Below are positions 47,965 to 60,988 of a stretch of 64,000 nucleotides of DNA, in pieces (the first letter of the stretch is position 1; each line of letters starts with the position of its first letter). The notes below the pieces were generated by a model that saw only the letters and a list, made by a program, of their open reading frames with translations, ran no database searches and had not been told where the DNA came from. This stretch comes from Drosophila miranda (taxonomy: Eukaryota; Arthropoda; Insecta; Diptera; Drosophilidae), in contig NC_046673.1 of the NCBI RefSeq assembly GCF_003369915.1, forward strand, positions 11,950,001 through 12,014,000, given 5' to 3'. A program made the position numbers and the translations under genes.

Positions 47965-50094
47965 TTAAACTTCGTCATCCAGAACTTGCCGGATTTGAAA
48001 ATCCTCTAGATTCTCTTGTGGAATGAGTCGCAGTTTCATATCGTTGGCCAAATGGAGAACCGCATTGAGGGCCACCGATGGGCACAGAGAATCTTTCCTT
48101 TCGTCACTCAACACATCAGGCAACGATCGGTAAACCTCCTGGAAGCTGGCGGTACCCTTGGCGTAGCTTTCTTCCTTTGACAGTGGGAGGGAGGGTATCG
48201 ATGCCTCATTGACAGAACTGAGGAATTGTTTCTGGATCAAATAATGGCAGCTGTTCTTGAGATTCTTCATGTCGATCCCCTTGGCACGCTTCGCAAATGG
48301 CCCAATCACTTTGCTGACCTGAAAAATAAGTGATATTTTATATACCCTTAGGAATGGTATATCCCTCAAAGACCCACCTGCCTTGGTGCACCCTTAAATT
48401 CGGTGGATATCTCCATGATTGTATCCTCACCCTCATGCATGCTTTGGCTTTGATTGGGCATATCCCCACATGAATCCTTATTCATCATGTCCATGGGATC
48501 TTCAATGTCCGCTGCCGACATTCGGTTCATGACAGAATCATCTGTGGTGAAATTTTCATTGTCAAAGAGCTCTCTATCGGCATCACCGTGGTGTAAGCCC
48601 CTATCCATATCCACATCATTGCCCAGACTCTCAACCAGATCGGCTTTACCAAATCGCTGGCTAACTTGGTAATCCGCTTCATTGTTGGATTTCGTGGGCA
48701 TCAGCTTTCGGGCATCGCATTTCTTTTGATAGTTGACCTTTTGCTGCTTTTTGTTGGCATCAAGAGGCTGGAAGAGGTCCTCTTTGCATTTTCCATAGTG
48801 CAACTCCTTCATGCGTGGCTTGGCGGCAGCGGTTTTGGTTTTCTTTGGGTTGCCAACAGTCACAGCATCCTTTGGGCCAGTCGTCTGGTCCAGAGTGGTG
48901 CGCGGACGAGTGATCCTGAATTTCCAATGCGCAGGAGCCGCACAAAGCTGTGAGATCTGATCCATGGGTCTGTATGAATTATCCAGCCTAGTGACACCAT
49001 CCACTGGCCTCAGATCGTCAATGAATTCGGCGGTTTTCTTTAAACGGCGGCAATTGGTGATGACCGTCTGCTCTTCGGCGGTGAGCTCCTGCAAATCATT
49101 CGATTGTATATCTAAGATAATGGGAGGACCGGCTTCTATATCCGGCATGGGCTCACACTCGGCATTCATGTCAAAGGCCACGGATAGCTCTGTGCGATTC
49201 CCACCAATATCGTGCGCATTATCCAGCCCCTCAGCATCGTCATCATATGAAGGGACCGCCTCTGAAATAGATCCCGACTGTGGCTTGGGATTGGGGGTAT
49301 TGGGATTGGTTATCACATAACCCGTGTGGAGTGGCCGCAGATTTAGATCATCCGTACGGTTGTACAGTTTGTGCAGCCATTCCGCATTGCACAACTCTTC
49401 ATCGGGCCACTCCTTGGCGCCAGCACTCAGCGTTTCGCTATCCATGAGCTCATCCGTCCCCTCGGTGTCATCAAAGAATTTGTAAGTCGGGCGTAGCCGC
49501 ATCTCAAAGTCCACGCTGGGCAGAATGTTGTGCATCATTTGATCGGAGGCATCGAGGGAGCCCACCGTCGAATTGAGCTTTGCAAATATAGAGTCCTGCA
49601 TGGGTACCATATCCAAACGCGCATTCAACTTTTCCTTGTTCTTTGCCAACGTTGATAAATTCCTTTCTTCGCCATCACCTGGAGGTCCCTCAGGTAAGCC
49701 CGTCAAGGTGCGAGCATTCAAACCCGCCGATATACGACATGCATCGATGTAGATGGAGTCTACACGCAGGCCGTAGACCTTGCACAAGACCTGCAGCAAA
49801 GAGCCAGCCATCTGTGAAAGTAGAAAAGTAGGTTTAGAGCTCTCCATATTTGTCGGAGGGTTAAAGAGTAAAACGCACCCTGAAGCTGCTTAGCTTTTTG
49901 TGAGGGCTATCCATTAGATTGGCCAGTGTATCAATCAACGATATATCCCAGGCATTGGCTATGCTCAGCTTATTGCAGTTGTACAGATCCAAGGAAGAGC
50001 GTACCGTCTCGTTCTCCTCAATGGACTCGAGAGTTGAACTCTTGCGCTTGTTTGCAGATCGACGCACTGGACTCTCCGAGGGTGGCGTCGTCAT
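47965..50094 (-). CDS. barr: Barren/CAP-H-like kleisin, copy 9 (667 aa)
   Basis: Exons 49879-50094, 48378-49811 and 47965-48318. It lacks the 19-residue insert, has the full middle segment and only three alanines. Its predicted protein is the same as copy 10's. In intron 1 a base change removes a stop, so the exon 2 frame stays open into the intron back to an in-frame ATG at 49847; the normal splice is still intact and is preferred. DSIFAK, DQMMHN and LSDERKD mark this subgroup. Confidence 0.88.
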
Positions 50095-50780
50095 TACAAT
50101 GCTGGGGTGTGCGTAACAAACAAATTTTCACCGGATTTTTACTAATTTCGTTTGATTGGGCTGCGTTGGTAATCTGCGAAATCTGGATAACCACACTCAC
50201 ACGCGCAGGGCTGAAAGCGCAATATAAATAAACGAAAATTATAGTTTACAAATGCCACAATACCGGTTTGCACGCTAGGATGTTCAGGTTCAATGATTTT
50301 AACAAATATATGAATATCAAAATTATTTGTACTGTCAAAAAATTGTCAAAATGGCAACGATAGTTTCGATAGCTGTGCAAGGTGTTGATATTTTTATTAC
50401 TTTTTTATATCCCTGGTTGCGTGATTAGCGGCAAAAAAGCTAAAATATGGAGAAGAAGAAGAGATAAAACGTATTTGCGATGTGGTTGATAGGGAAAATA
50501 AGAAAATATGAAAAGTGTCCAAGGAAAACAGGCATAGAGAACAAGTCAGCAAAAATGAACTTGTAACCCAAATAGAACGAATGAGCAAAAAAGAACAGTT
50601 TCGAAGGAACTGGTTTAGTTTAACTCTTTTTTTCACTCACTCATGAGCAACACAACACAATTTCTAATAGATTTCGGTCTTTTTAATGAATTGCAGTATT
50701 TTTCATGGTGGGTTTTTTTAATACAAAAAAATTTTACCAAAGACTATACAATACCAAAATGTTGCATGAGCGACCAAAAA

Positions 50781-51255
50781 GCTGTTCTATGTTCTACCGC
50801 CGGGCAGGACGGAAGCGTCAGAGTGGTCGACCTAAGGACGAGCAGCGGAGACACGTTCAGGAGGCCAATTCACAAGTTGGCGCTTCTGCCACTGGTTTGA
50901 AGCCTTCCAGGCCTTCAACGGGGCCAGTGTAGCGCCATTTGGCGTATAATAATTGTTATTAGGATCGAATTTTATGAAGTCTATTGTAAGTTAGGCTAGG
51001 GCAAAGCGGGAGCGCAATAAAAGTTCGCTCTCTCGCTCTTGGCGAATTCGCCCCGCTTTGCCACCGTAGTTAAGATAGGCGAAGAAGAAATTGTTTTGAA
51101 TATATGAAAAAAGTCGAGAAAAATCTCTTGAAACGAACGCACGCACTCCTTTTTTTTCGTCGTCGTAAAATACAATAATTTGCAGTCACCCAAGTTTTAC
51201 GGTCTCTTTTATTTAGAAAAACTATTCTAAATTTTCATAATTATCAAGTATTACA
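50781..51255 (+). mobile_element. BEL/Pao-like remnant, spacer 9 (LTR 50928-51255)
   Basis: Same remnant, short open frame (50643-50900) as in spacers 1, 2 and 10. Shares the GTAGTTAAG variant with spacer 8. Confidence 0.55.
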
Positions 51256-51332
51256 CAAACGTCTCCGCTGTAGTGGAGAAAAGGTACATGTGCTCTCAAA
51301 AATATTAATTTATTGTTTATATGTTGCAAATC

Positions 51333-52261
51333 TGTAGTGACCAGTTGTGACTCTAAAACTCCAGAGAACAGCTTGGGAGGTACGGCCCTCGCGTTTAACA
51401 TTAACTCTGCTCTTTACAAAAACAAGATAAGAGATCAATTACAAGAGAGCAGTAGTTAAAGCTTCCATTGAAGAGCTTAATGTCTAATTTAGAGAAGCAG
51501 CGTGGATCTGTGGGAGTTATGTTTTAAAGCTTTACTAGAAATCATACGATTACTCCGTTAGTCGTGGAAGCGATGTGTAAGCTTTGCTTAGCATCGTACG
51601 ATTACTCCGTTATCTAGGGAAGCAAGGTGTAAGCTTTGTCTAAAATCGTACGATTACCCCGTTGGTTGTGGAAGGTAAAGTTCCGATCGTAAGGGCTAAT
51701 GCAAGTAATAGAACTTCTGGCTATATCATTGCTATAGTGAAGCTGTGCGAATTCGGATGTGTCTTTTTATACAAATATATATATCCAAGTGAATTTGAAA
51801 ACGTTGTGCAATCAAACACGTGCCAAGTAAATTGAAGTTCTGGTGGACTACATTATTCATTTTGGATTAAGAAAAATAAAAGGTATTTGGACCTTACAAT
51901 AGTGACACAGCTTTAACAGTCTCGTATCATAGGGCTGGAAATCTTACTACGTTCGACACTGGGAAAGAAAAACCAATTGACCCCCCTCCAAGAACGAGGT
52001 CGTCAAAGTCCATCGATTTCTTAGTAGATCTGGGAAAGACCTCGGATTTCCCAGGAACCAGCATCTACATAAACCAACGATAACTACAACCAAATAAACC
52101 AAATAAACCGCCGTCCGAAGATATACTAGAGTGAAACCCGAAGTTAGGTGGATGCATACTTGAGCGGAAGTACATTTTGGAGTAAGACGAGAAGAATGGT
52201 TTTCTTGCGAATTCGAAAAAACTAATATGCCGCACTCGTCACCCTTCTCGCTTATGAATTA
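51333..52261 (+). mobile_element. Second LTR-like unit (566 bp) plus leader, spacer 9
   Basis: LTR-like unit 51333-51898 with three 52-bp units at 51541, 51593 and 51645. Leader 51899-52261. Confidence 0.5.
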
Positions 52262-52916
52262 AGCGCGCGGCTAAGGCTTTCGCATATAGTTCTTCGCAGT
52301 GTGTGGAGTGGTTCTCAAACTGTGAAAATAAAACATTATTCTGCGGCGATCCACACTGCCGTTTAATAGTCGTCATGAGATTTTCCATTTATTAAAGATT
52401 AGGCTACGCACTAACTATTTTTGTATTGTATAGATTTAAAAAGAAAAAAAAAAAAAAAACCAATAATGTATATAATTACCCATAATTAGAAATTAGCGCA
52501 AATGAAAACCACATTTTTTTAAGATCAGCCGTTGAGTCCGTGTTTCATCCGAATTAGAAGTGAAGACCTGTATATTCATAATTTTTCTCCCTTCCTCAGA
52601 ATATGTTCCTACGTCGCCCCTTGAGCTCAACGGACACGCCGGATAATTCGTATAAAGTATGAGTGAGTTACGAACTTCCTTAAGCGGAATTCTCGAGTAT
52701 TTTCGAAATATAAATGTCTTATAAATCTTCTATTCCGGTATATAAAACAACCATATCCGTGCCATAATTTAAAGCGGATCGGCTACTAATTTTTCTTTCA
52801 CGTTTGCCTTCTAGTTATATAATTATCATATTTTTCTCTTCTTTCCAATTTAATTTCTTTTACGCCATATTCTCTACACATAAGTCCTATATACATATAC
52901 ACATATAACTAGGTAT
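52262..52916. other. Alpha-type spacer block, spacer 9
   Basis: Alpha block with the 39-bp deletion and the longest A run of the window (about 52443-52459). No gene is seen. Confidence 0.55.
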
Positions 52917-53200
52917 AACTACATCTTTTAGAGTGAAAAATCTGAACTAGATCGTATAATTATTATAGCCAAAATCAAGAAACCAATTTCATTCTCTCTC
53001 GCTCTGTCTCTCTCTAACAAACAGGTTTCATGGCTGGCTTTGCCTATTGCAAAATGTGATTTCAAGGATCTCAGAGACTATAACAGCTAGAGCAACCAAA
53101 TTTGGTATCCACACTTCTGTTAGATCTAAAGTTCAAAAATGTTCAAAAAGCTACATGTGCTCTCAAAAATATTAATTTATTGTTTATATGTTGCAAATCT
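52917..53200 (+). mobile_element. Helentron tail plus 70-bp direct repeat, spacer 9
   Basis: Helentron tail 52917-53127 and direct repeat 53131-53200. 53201-53373 is the 3' untranslated region of copy 10. Confidence 0.55.
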
Positions 53201-53373
53201 TAGGACTTGAGAGATAGAATTAAAAATTCATCCGAGAACACATTGGAGAAGAGCCCTGATTCGTTTCGTTTAGTTTTTTGTATGTGTTGTTGCATGAAAA
53301 TGTATTTAAAATTGTGTGAAGATTGATTACTTCTAGCATTGTATCAGAATTCAGTTTTTTTAAAAGCTCGTCA

Positions 53374-55503
53374 TTAAACTTCGTCATCCAGAACTTGCCG
53401 GATTTGAAAATCCTCTAGATTCTCTTGTGGAATGAGTCGCAGTTTCATATCGTTGGCCAAATGGAGAACCGCATTGAGGGCCACCGATGGGCACAGAGAA
53501 TCTTTCCTTTCGTCACTCAACACATCAGGCAACGATCGGTAAACCTCCTGGAAGCTGGCGGTACCCTTGGCGTAGCTTTCTTCCTTTGACAGTGGGAGGG
53601 AGGGTATCGATGCCTCATTGACAGAACTGAGGAATTGTTTCTGGATCAAATAATGGCAGCTGTTCTTGAGATTCTTCATGTCGATCCCCTTGGCACGCTT
53701 CGCAAATGGCCCAATCACTTTGCTGACCTGAAAAATAAGTGATATTTTATATACCCTTAGGAATGGTATATCCCTCAAAGACCCACCTGCCTTGGTGCAC
53801 CCTTAAATTCGGTGGATATCTCCATGATTGTATCCTCACCCTCATGCATGCTTTGGCTTTGATTGGGCATATCCCCACATGAATCCTTATTCATCATGTC
53901 CATGGGATCTTCAATGTCCGCTGCCGACATTCGGTTCATGACAGAATCATCTGTGGTGAAATTTTCATTGTCAAAGAGCTCTCTATCGGCATCACCGTGG
54001 TGTAAGCCCCTATCCATATCCACATCATTGCCCAGACTCTCAACCAGATCGGCTTTACCAAATCGCTGGCTAACTTGGTAATCCGCTTCATTGTTGGATT
54101 TCGTGGGCATCAGCTTTCGGGCATCGCATTTCTTTTGATAGTTGACCTTTTGCTGCTTTTTGTTGGCATCAAGAGGCTGGAAGAGGTCCTCTTTGCATTT
54201 TCCATAGTGCAACTCCTTCATGCGTGGCTTGGCGGCAGCGGTTTTGGTTTTCTTTGGGTTGCCAACAGTCACAGCATCCTTTGGGCCAGTCGTCTGGTCC
54301 AGAGTGGTGCGCGGACGAGTGATCCTGAATTTCCAATGCGCAGGAGCCGCACAAAGCTGTGAGATCTGATCCATGGGTCTGTATGAATTATCCAGCCTAG
54401 TGACACCATCCACTGGCCTCAGATCGTCAATGAATTCGGCGGTTTTCTTTAAACGGCGGCAATTGGTGATGACCGTCTGCTCTTCGGCGGTGAGCTCCTG
54501 CAAATCATTCGATTGTATATCTAAGATAATGGGAGGACCGGCTTCTATATCCGGCATGGGCTCACACTCGGCATTCATGTCAAAGGCCACGGATAGCTCT
54601 GTGCGATTCCCACCAATATCGTGCGCATTATCCAGCCCCTCAGCATCGTCATCATATGAAGGGACCGCCTCTGAAATAGATCCCGACTGTGGCTTGGGAT
54701 TGGGGGTATTGGGATTGGTTATCACATAACCCGTGTGGAGTGGCCGCAGATTTAGATCATCCGTACGGTTGTACAGTTTGTGCAGCCATTCCGCATTGCA
54801 CAACTCTTCATCGGGCCACTCCTTGGCGCCAGCACTCAGCGTTTCGCTATCCATGAGCTCATCCGTCCCCTCGGTGTCATCAAAGAATTTGTAAGTCGGG
54901 CGTAGCCGCATCTCAAAGTCCACGCTGGGCAGAATGTTGTGCATCATTTGATCGGAGGCATCGAGGGAGCCCACCGTCGAATTGAGCTTTGCAAATATAG
55001 AGTCCTGCATGGGTACCATATCCAAACGCGCATTCAACTTTTCCTTGTTCTTTGCCAACGTTGATAAATTCCTTTCTTCGCCATCACCTGGAGGTCCCTC
55101 AGGTAAGCCCGTCAAGGTGCGAGCATTCAAACCCGCCGATATACGACATGCATCGATGTAGATGGAGTCTACACGCAGGCCGTAGACCTTGCACAAGACC
55201 TGCAGCAAAGAGCCAGCCATCTGTGAAAGTAGAAAAGTAGGTTTAGAGCTCTCCATATTTGTCGGAGGGTTAAAGAGTAAAACGCACCCTGAAGCTGCTT
55301 AGCTTTTTGTGAGGGCTATCCATTAGATTGGCCAGTGTATCAATCAACGATATATCCCAGGCATTGGCTATGCTCAGCTTATTGCAGTTGTACAGATCCA
55401 AGGAAGAGCGTACCGTCTCGTTCTCCTCAATGGACTCGAGAGTTGAACTCTTGCGCTTGTTTGCAGATCGACGCACTGGACTCTCCGAGGGTGGCGTCGT
55501 CAT
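53374..55503 (-). CDS. barr: Barren/CAP-H-like kleisin, copy 10 (667 aa)
   Basis: Exons 55288-55503, 53787-55220 and 53374-53727. The predicted protein equals that of copy 9, including three alanines and the intron 1 change that keeps the exon 2 frame open to 55256. Flanking spacers differ from those of copy 9 at scattered bases and in A-run length, so it is a young duplicate of a 5.4-kb unit and not simply the same sequence entered twice. Confidence 0.88.
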
Positions 55504-56189
55504 TACAATGCTGGGGTGTGCGTAACAAACAAATTTTCACCGGATTTTTACTAATTTCGTTTGATTGGGCTGCGTTGGTAATCTGCGAAATCTGGATAAC
55601 CACACTCACACGCGCAGGGCTGAAAGCGCAATATAAATAAACGAAAATTATAGTTTACAAATGCCACAATACCGGTTTGCACGCTAGGATGTTCAGGTTC
55701 AATGATTTTAACAAATATATGAATATCAAAATTATTTGTACTGTCAAAAAATTGTCAAAATGGCAACGATAGTTTCGATAGCTGTGCAAGGTGTTGATAT
55801 TTTTATTACTTTTTTATATCCCTGGTTGCGTGATTAGCGGCAAAAAAGCTAAAATATGGAGAAGAAGAAGAGATAAAACGTATTTGCGATGTGGTTGATA
55901 GGGAAAATAAGAAAATATGAAAAGTGTCCAAGGAAAACAGGCATAGAGAACAAGTCAGCAAAAATGAACTTGTAACCCAAATAGAACGAATGAGCAAAAA
56001 AGAACAGTTTCGAAGGAACTGGTTTAGTTTAACTCTTTTTTTCACTCACTCATGAGCAACACAACACAATTTCTAATAGATTTCGGTCTTTTTAATGAAT
56101 TGCAGTATTTTTCATGGTGGGTTTTTTTAATACAAAAAAATTTTACCAAAGACTATACAATACCAAAATGTTGCATGAGCGACCAAAAA

Positions 56190-56664
56190 GCTGTTCTATG
56201 TTCTACCGCCGGGCAGGACGGAAGCGTCAGAGTGGTCGACCTAAGGACGAGCAGCGGAGACACGTTCAGGAGGCCAATTCACAAGTTGGCGCTTCTGCCA
56301 CTGGTTTGAAGCCTTCCAGGCCTTCAACGGGGCCAGTGTAGCGCCATTTGGCGTATAATAATTGTTATTAGGATCGAATTTTATGAAGTCTATTGTAAGT
56401 TAGGCTAGGGCAAAGCGGGAGCGCAATAAAAGTTCGCTCTCTCGCTCTTGGCGAATTCGCCCCGCTTTGCCACCGTAGGTAAGATAGGCGAAGAAGAAAT
56501 TGTTTTGAATATATGAAAAAAGTCGAGAAAAATCTCTTGAAACGAACGCACGCACTCCTTTTTTTTCGTCGTCGTAAAATACAATAATTTGCAGTCACCC
56601 AAGTTTTACGGTCTCTTTTATTTAGAAAAACTATTCTAAATTTTCATAATTATCAAGTATTACA
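56190..56664 (+). mobile_element. BEL/Pao-like remnant, spacer 10 (LTR 56337-56664)
   Basis: Same remnant, short open frame (56052-56309). The LTR has the common GTAGGTAAG form, unlike spacer 9. Confidence 0.55.
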
Positions 56665-56741
56665 CAAACGTCTCCGCTGTAGTGGAGAAAAGGTACATGT
56701 GCTCTCAAAAATATTAATTTATTGTTTATATGTTGCAAATC

Positions 56742-57668
56742 TGTAGTGGCCAGTTGTGACTCTAAAACTCCAGAGAACAGCTTGGGAGGTACGGCCCTCG
56801 CGTTTAACATTAACTCTGCTCTTTACAAAAACAAGATAAAAGATCAATTACAAGAGAGCAGTAGTTAAAGCTTCCATTGAAGAGCTTAATGTCTAATTTA
56901 GAGAAGCAGCGTGGATCTGTGGGAGTTATGTTTTAAAGCTTTACTAGAAATCATACGATTACTCCGTTAGTCGTGGAAGCTATGTGTAAGCTTTGCTTAG
57001 CATCGTACGATTACTCCGTTATCTAGGGAAGCAAGGTGTAAGCTTTGTCTAAAATCGTACGATTACCCCGTTGGTTGTGGAAGGTAAAGTTCCGATCGTA
57101 AGGGCTAATGCAAGTAATAGAACTTCTGGCTAGATCATTGCTATAGTGAAGCTGTGCGAATTCGGATGTGTCTTTTTATACAAATATATATATCCAAGTG
57201 AATTTGAAAACGTTGTGCAATCAAACACGTGCCAAGTAAATTGAAGTTCTGGTGGACTACATTATTCATTTTGGATTAAGAAAAATAAAAGGTATTTGGA
57301 CCTTACAATAGTGACACAGCTTTAACAGTCTCGTATCATAGGGCTGGAAATCTTACTACGTTCGACACTGGGAAAGAAAAACCAATTGACCCCCCTCCAA
57401 GAACGAGGTCGTCAAAGTCCATCGATTTCTTAGTAGATCTGGGAAAGACCTCGGATTTCCCAGGAACCAGCATCTACATAAACCAACGATAACTACAACC
57501 AAATAAACCAGAAAGAGCCGTCCGAAGATATACTAGAGTGAAACCCGAAGTTAGGTGGATGCATACTTGAGCGGAAGTACATTTTGGAGTAAGACGAGAA
57601 GAATGGTTTTCTTGCGAATTCGGAGAAACTAATATGCCGCACTCGTCACCCTTCTCGCTTATGAATTA
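56742..57668 (+). mobile_element. Second LTR-like unit (566 bp) plus leader, spacer 10
   Basis: LTR-like unit 56742-57307 with three 52-bp units at 56950, 57002 and 57054. Leader 57308-57668. Confidence 0.5.
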
Positions 57669-58494
57669 ATTCCCATTATAATGTTCCAAAGGAATTACTA
57701 GAGCACTTGGTAGGCACTTTTTTTCCAAACTTATCATTCAATAGAGGTCATAACACATTTAACGAATATTTTGTTAAAAGTCCACCAATCAAAGTACAAC
57801 TTCCACAGATCTTTTCACTTCAAATACAGCTTTTCCTTCGCTATAAAAGTAAAATAAATCCATTGAAATGCGATGGTTACACAGCCTCGGGCTTCTCACC
57901 GAAAGAAGATTACATCGGAGAAGAAGGAACATCGGCAAACTAGCATAACCTCGACCAAAAATCGACCAATGGTCCAACTTTCGAAGATGTAAAAACTTAT
58001 AGGAGTTAAAGCGCCGTACTGAGAAGACCGTGAAGTGCTATATGAAGCTTATATGACTCTATGACGAGACCATGAAGCTTTACGCTGCCAAGATTGATAG
58101 GTGCATCATAGCGAGGGCCAATAGGTTAGTTAAAATTTGATCCAAAATCAATCACCAAAGCATCAGAAAACCAGAGAAAATATAATTTCAACCGGAAAGT
58201 AAACGAAAATCAGAAACTTAACATACGAATCTGCAAGTATCGGCGGGCACCTCTAACATCATCTGTTATGTCAACAGCCTGTGGCCAGCCTGCTTCCAGT
58301 GGCCTGTTAGGCGCAACAGTATGCTGTTAACGCGGGTTCTGCTGTTAACTGAGGAAGTCGCTTTCTGGTTTTTCTGTTCGCCTGGTAATAAAATATCGAA
58401 AATTACCGTTTTGGCATCGTTTCGTCACGGAATTTCCTTTTTCGATGCCGTTGGTGCTTTTAATGTGGGTTTTAGCGGAAACGATTCTTAATTA
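57669..58494. other. Beta-type spacer block, spacer 10
   Basis: Beta block close to that of spacer 2, with the same 78-residue plus-strand open frame (57707-57943) of no known family. Confidence 0.55.
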
Positions 58495-59116
58495 TACCCG
58501 ATACTCAAAATGAGTATTGGGGTATATTAGATTTGTGGTAAAAGTGGATGTGTGTAACGTCCAGAAGGAATCGTTTCCGACCCCATAAAGTATATATATT
58601 CTTGATCAGCATCAATAGCCGAGTCGATTGAGCCCTGTCTTTCTGTCCGTCCGTCCGTCTGTCAGTCTGTCAGGGGACGGACACCCTTCAGCGCCTAGTG
58701 CTCAAAGACTATAAGAGCTAGAGCAACGATGTTTTGGATCCAGACTTCTGGTATATGTCACTGCTACAAAAATATTTCAAAACTTCGCCCCGCCCACTTC
58801 CGCCCCCACAAAGGACGAAAATCTGTTGCATCCACAATATTGCACATTCGAGAAAACTAAAAACGCAGAATCATAGATAATGACCATATCTATCAGATTG
58901 CTGAATCTGGATCAGATCGGATCATTTTTGTAGCCAAAAGCAAGAAATCAATTTGCAGTGGCCACGCAGCGCCCGACGTCACGCTCAGACTGATTTTCTG
59001 TCTCTCTCGCACGCACTCTTTGTCGTGTGGTTCAATATTAGCGGCGTCTGCCGCAGGAGAGCCATACTGACTTAGTATCGGGTATAACTGTAGAGTTGCG
59101 GTGTACGCAGCAACTC
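58495..59116 (+). mobile_element. Shortened ISY/DINE-1-like helentron
   Basis: Same start and same 3' hairpin (59093-59116) as the element at 13117-14201, but about 460 bp shorter. The loss maps between two internal copies of the CACAAAGGACGAAAATCTGT block. The microsatellite region also differs: it ends in GTCAGTCTGTCAGGGGACGG, adding a segment complementary to the GTCC repeats. Confidence 0.62.
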
Positions 59117-59305
59117 ACAACGTTCCCCCTCGTTTTTTTTTTAGAACATATTTGGACCACACATCTGAGGCCAGCACCGCCATTATTTTGTAATTCCATT
59201 TCTGCCGCTAGGGCTGCTAGGAAAGATAGTGCATTCCCATGCAATTTCACAAATATATTAACGAAATGCCTTTTATACTGAAAATCATATAGGGAGGAGT
59301 TTTTA
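59117..59305. other. Short unassigned segment between helentron pieces
   Basis: Same segment as 14202-14392. Nothing recognisable. Confidence 0.4.
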
Positions 59306-60204
59306 TGCCCTATACTCAAAATGAGTATAGGGGTATATTAGATTTGTGGTCAAAGTGGATGTGTATAATGTCAAGAAGGAAGCGTTTCCGACCCCATTAA
59401 ATATATATATTCTTTATCAGCATCAATTGCCGACTTAGACGACCTCTAACCTAGAAACATGGACAGATAATTAAACCAAACAATATCCCTCTCCAAATTC
59501 TTCGACCTTAATAACACGCATTTTCATACCCGATACTCAAAATGAGTATAGGGGTATATGAGATCTGTGGTGAAAGTGGATGTGTGTAACGTCCAGAATG
59601 AAGCGTTTCCGACCCCATAAAGTATATATATATATATATTCTTGATCAGCATCAATAGCCGAGTCGATAGAGCCATGTCTGTCTATCCGACTGTCCGTCC
59701 GTCCGTCTGTCCGTCCCTATCAGCGCCTAGTGCTCAAAGGCTTATAGCCTAGAGAGCTAGAGCAACGATATTTTATATCCGGACTTCTTTGATATGTCAC
59801 TGTTACAAGAATATTTCAAAACTTCACCCTGCCAACTTCCGACCCCACCAAAGGCGAAAATCTGTGGAATCCACAATTTCAAAGATACGAGAAAACAGAA
59901 AACGCATAACCGTAGAGGCAAACTACATCTTTTAGAGTGAAAAATCTGAACAAGATCGTATAATTATTATAGCCAAAATCAAGAAACCAATTTCATTCTC
60001 TCTCGCTCTGTCTCTCTCTAATAAACAGGTTTCATGGCTGGCTTTGCCTATTGCAAAATGTGATTTCAAGGATCTCAGAGACTATAACAGCTAGAGCAAC
60101 CAAATTTGGTATCCACACTTCTGTTAGATCTAAAGTTCAAAAATGTTCAAAAAGGTACATGTGCTCTCAAAAATATTAATTTATTGTTTATATGTTGCAA
60201 ATCT
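59306..60204 (+). mobile_element. Two helentron fragments plus 70-bp direct repeat left of copy 11
   Basis: Starts at 59306 and 59527 as at 14393 and 14612. The direct repeat is 60135-60204. 60205-60377 is the 3' flank of copy 11. Confidence 0.6.
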
Positions 60205-60377
60205 TAGGACTTGAGAGATAGAATTAAAAATTCATCCGAGAACACATTGGAGAAGAGCCCTGATTCGTTTCGTTTAGTTTTTTGTATGTGTTGTTGCATG
60301 AAAATGTATTTAAAATTGTGTGAAGATTGATTACTTCTAGCATTGTATCAGAATTCAGTTTTTTTAAAAGCTCGTCA

Positions 60378-60988
60378 TTAAACTTCGTCATCCAGAACTT
60401 GCCGGATTTGAAAATCCTCTAGATTCTCTTGTGGAATGAGTCGCAGTTTCATATCGTTGGCCAAATGGAGAACCGCATTGAGGGCCACCGATGGGCACAG
60501 AGAATCTTTCCTTTCGTCAATGGGTTTCCTTGTTCTTTGCCAACGTTGATAAATTCCTTTCTTCGCCATCACCTGGAGGTCCCTCAGGTAAGCCCGTCAA
60601 GGTGCGAGCATTCAAACCCGCCGATATACGACATGCATCGATGTAGATGGAGTCTACACGCAGGCCGTAGACCTTGCACAAGACCTGCAGCAAAGAGCCA
60701 GCCATCTGTGAAAGTAGAAAAGTAGGTTAGGAGCTCTCCATATTTGTCGGAGGGTTAAAGAGTAAAACGCACCCTGAAGCTGCTTAGCTTTTTGTGAGGG
60801 CTATCCATTAGATTGGCCAGTGTATCAATCAACGATATATCCCAGGCATTGGCTATGCTCAGCTTATTGCAGTTGTACAGATCCAAGGAAGAGCGTACCG
60901 TCTCGTTCTCCTCAATGGACTCGAGAGTTGAACTCTTGCGCTTGTTTGCAGATCGACGCACTGGACTCTCCGAGCGTGGCGGCGTCAT
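60378..60988 (-). pseudogene. barr: Barren/CAP-H-like copy 11, internally deleted
   Basis: Same ~1.5-kb deletion with the same ATGGG filler at the join as copy 3, leaving exon 1 (60773-60988), the start of exon 2 and the end of exon 3. It reads about 134 residues from the normal start. Unlike copy 3 it keeps VDSIY and EGPPG, so copy 3's changes arose after the duplication. The left flank (beta block, helentron trio) is also shared with copy 3; the right flank is not. Confidence 0.88.

Noticed and set aside
45600..56470. Copies 9 and 10 as a pure assembly duplication
   Set aside because: The two units differ in A-run length, in C-run length near 46573 versus 51979, and at single bases, so two real units are more likely, though long reads are needed to be certain.
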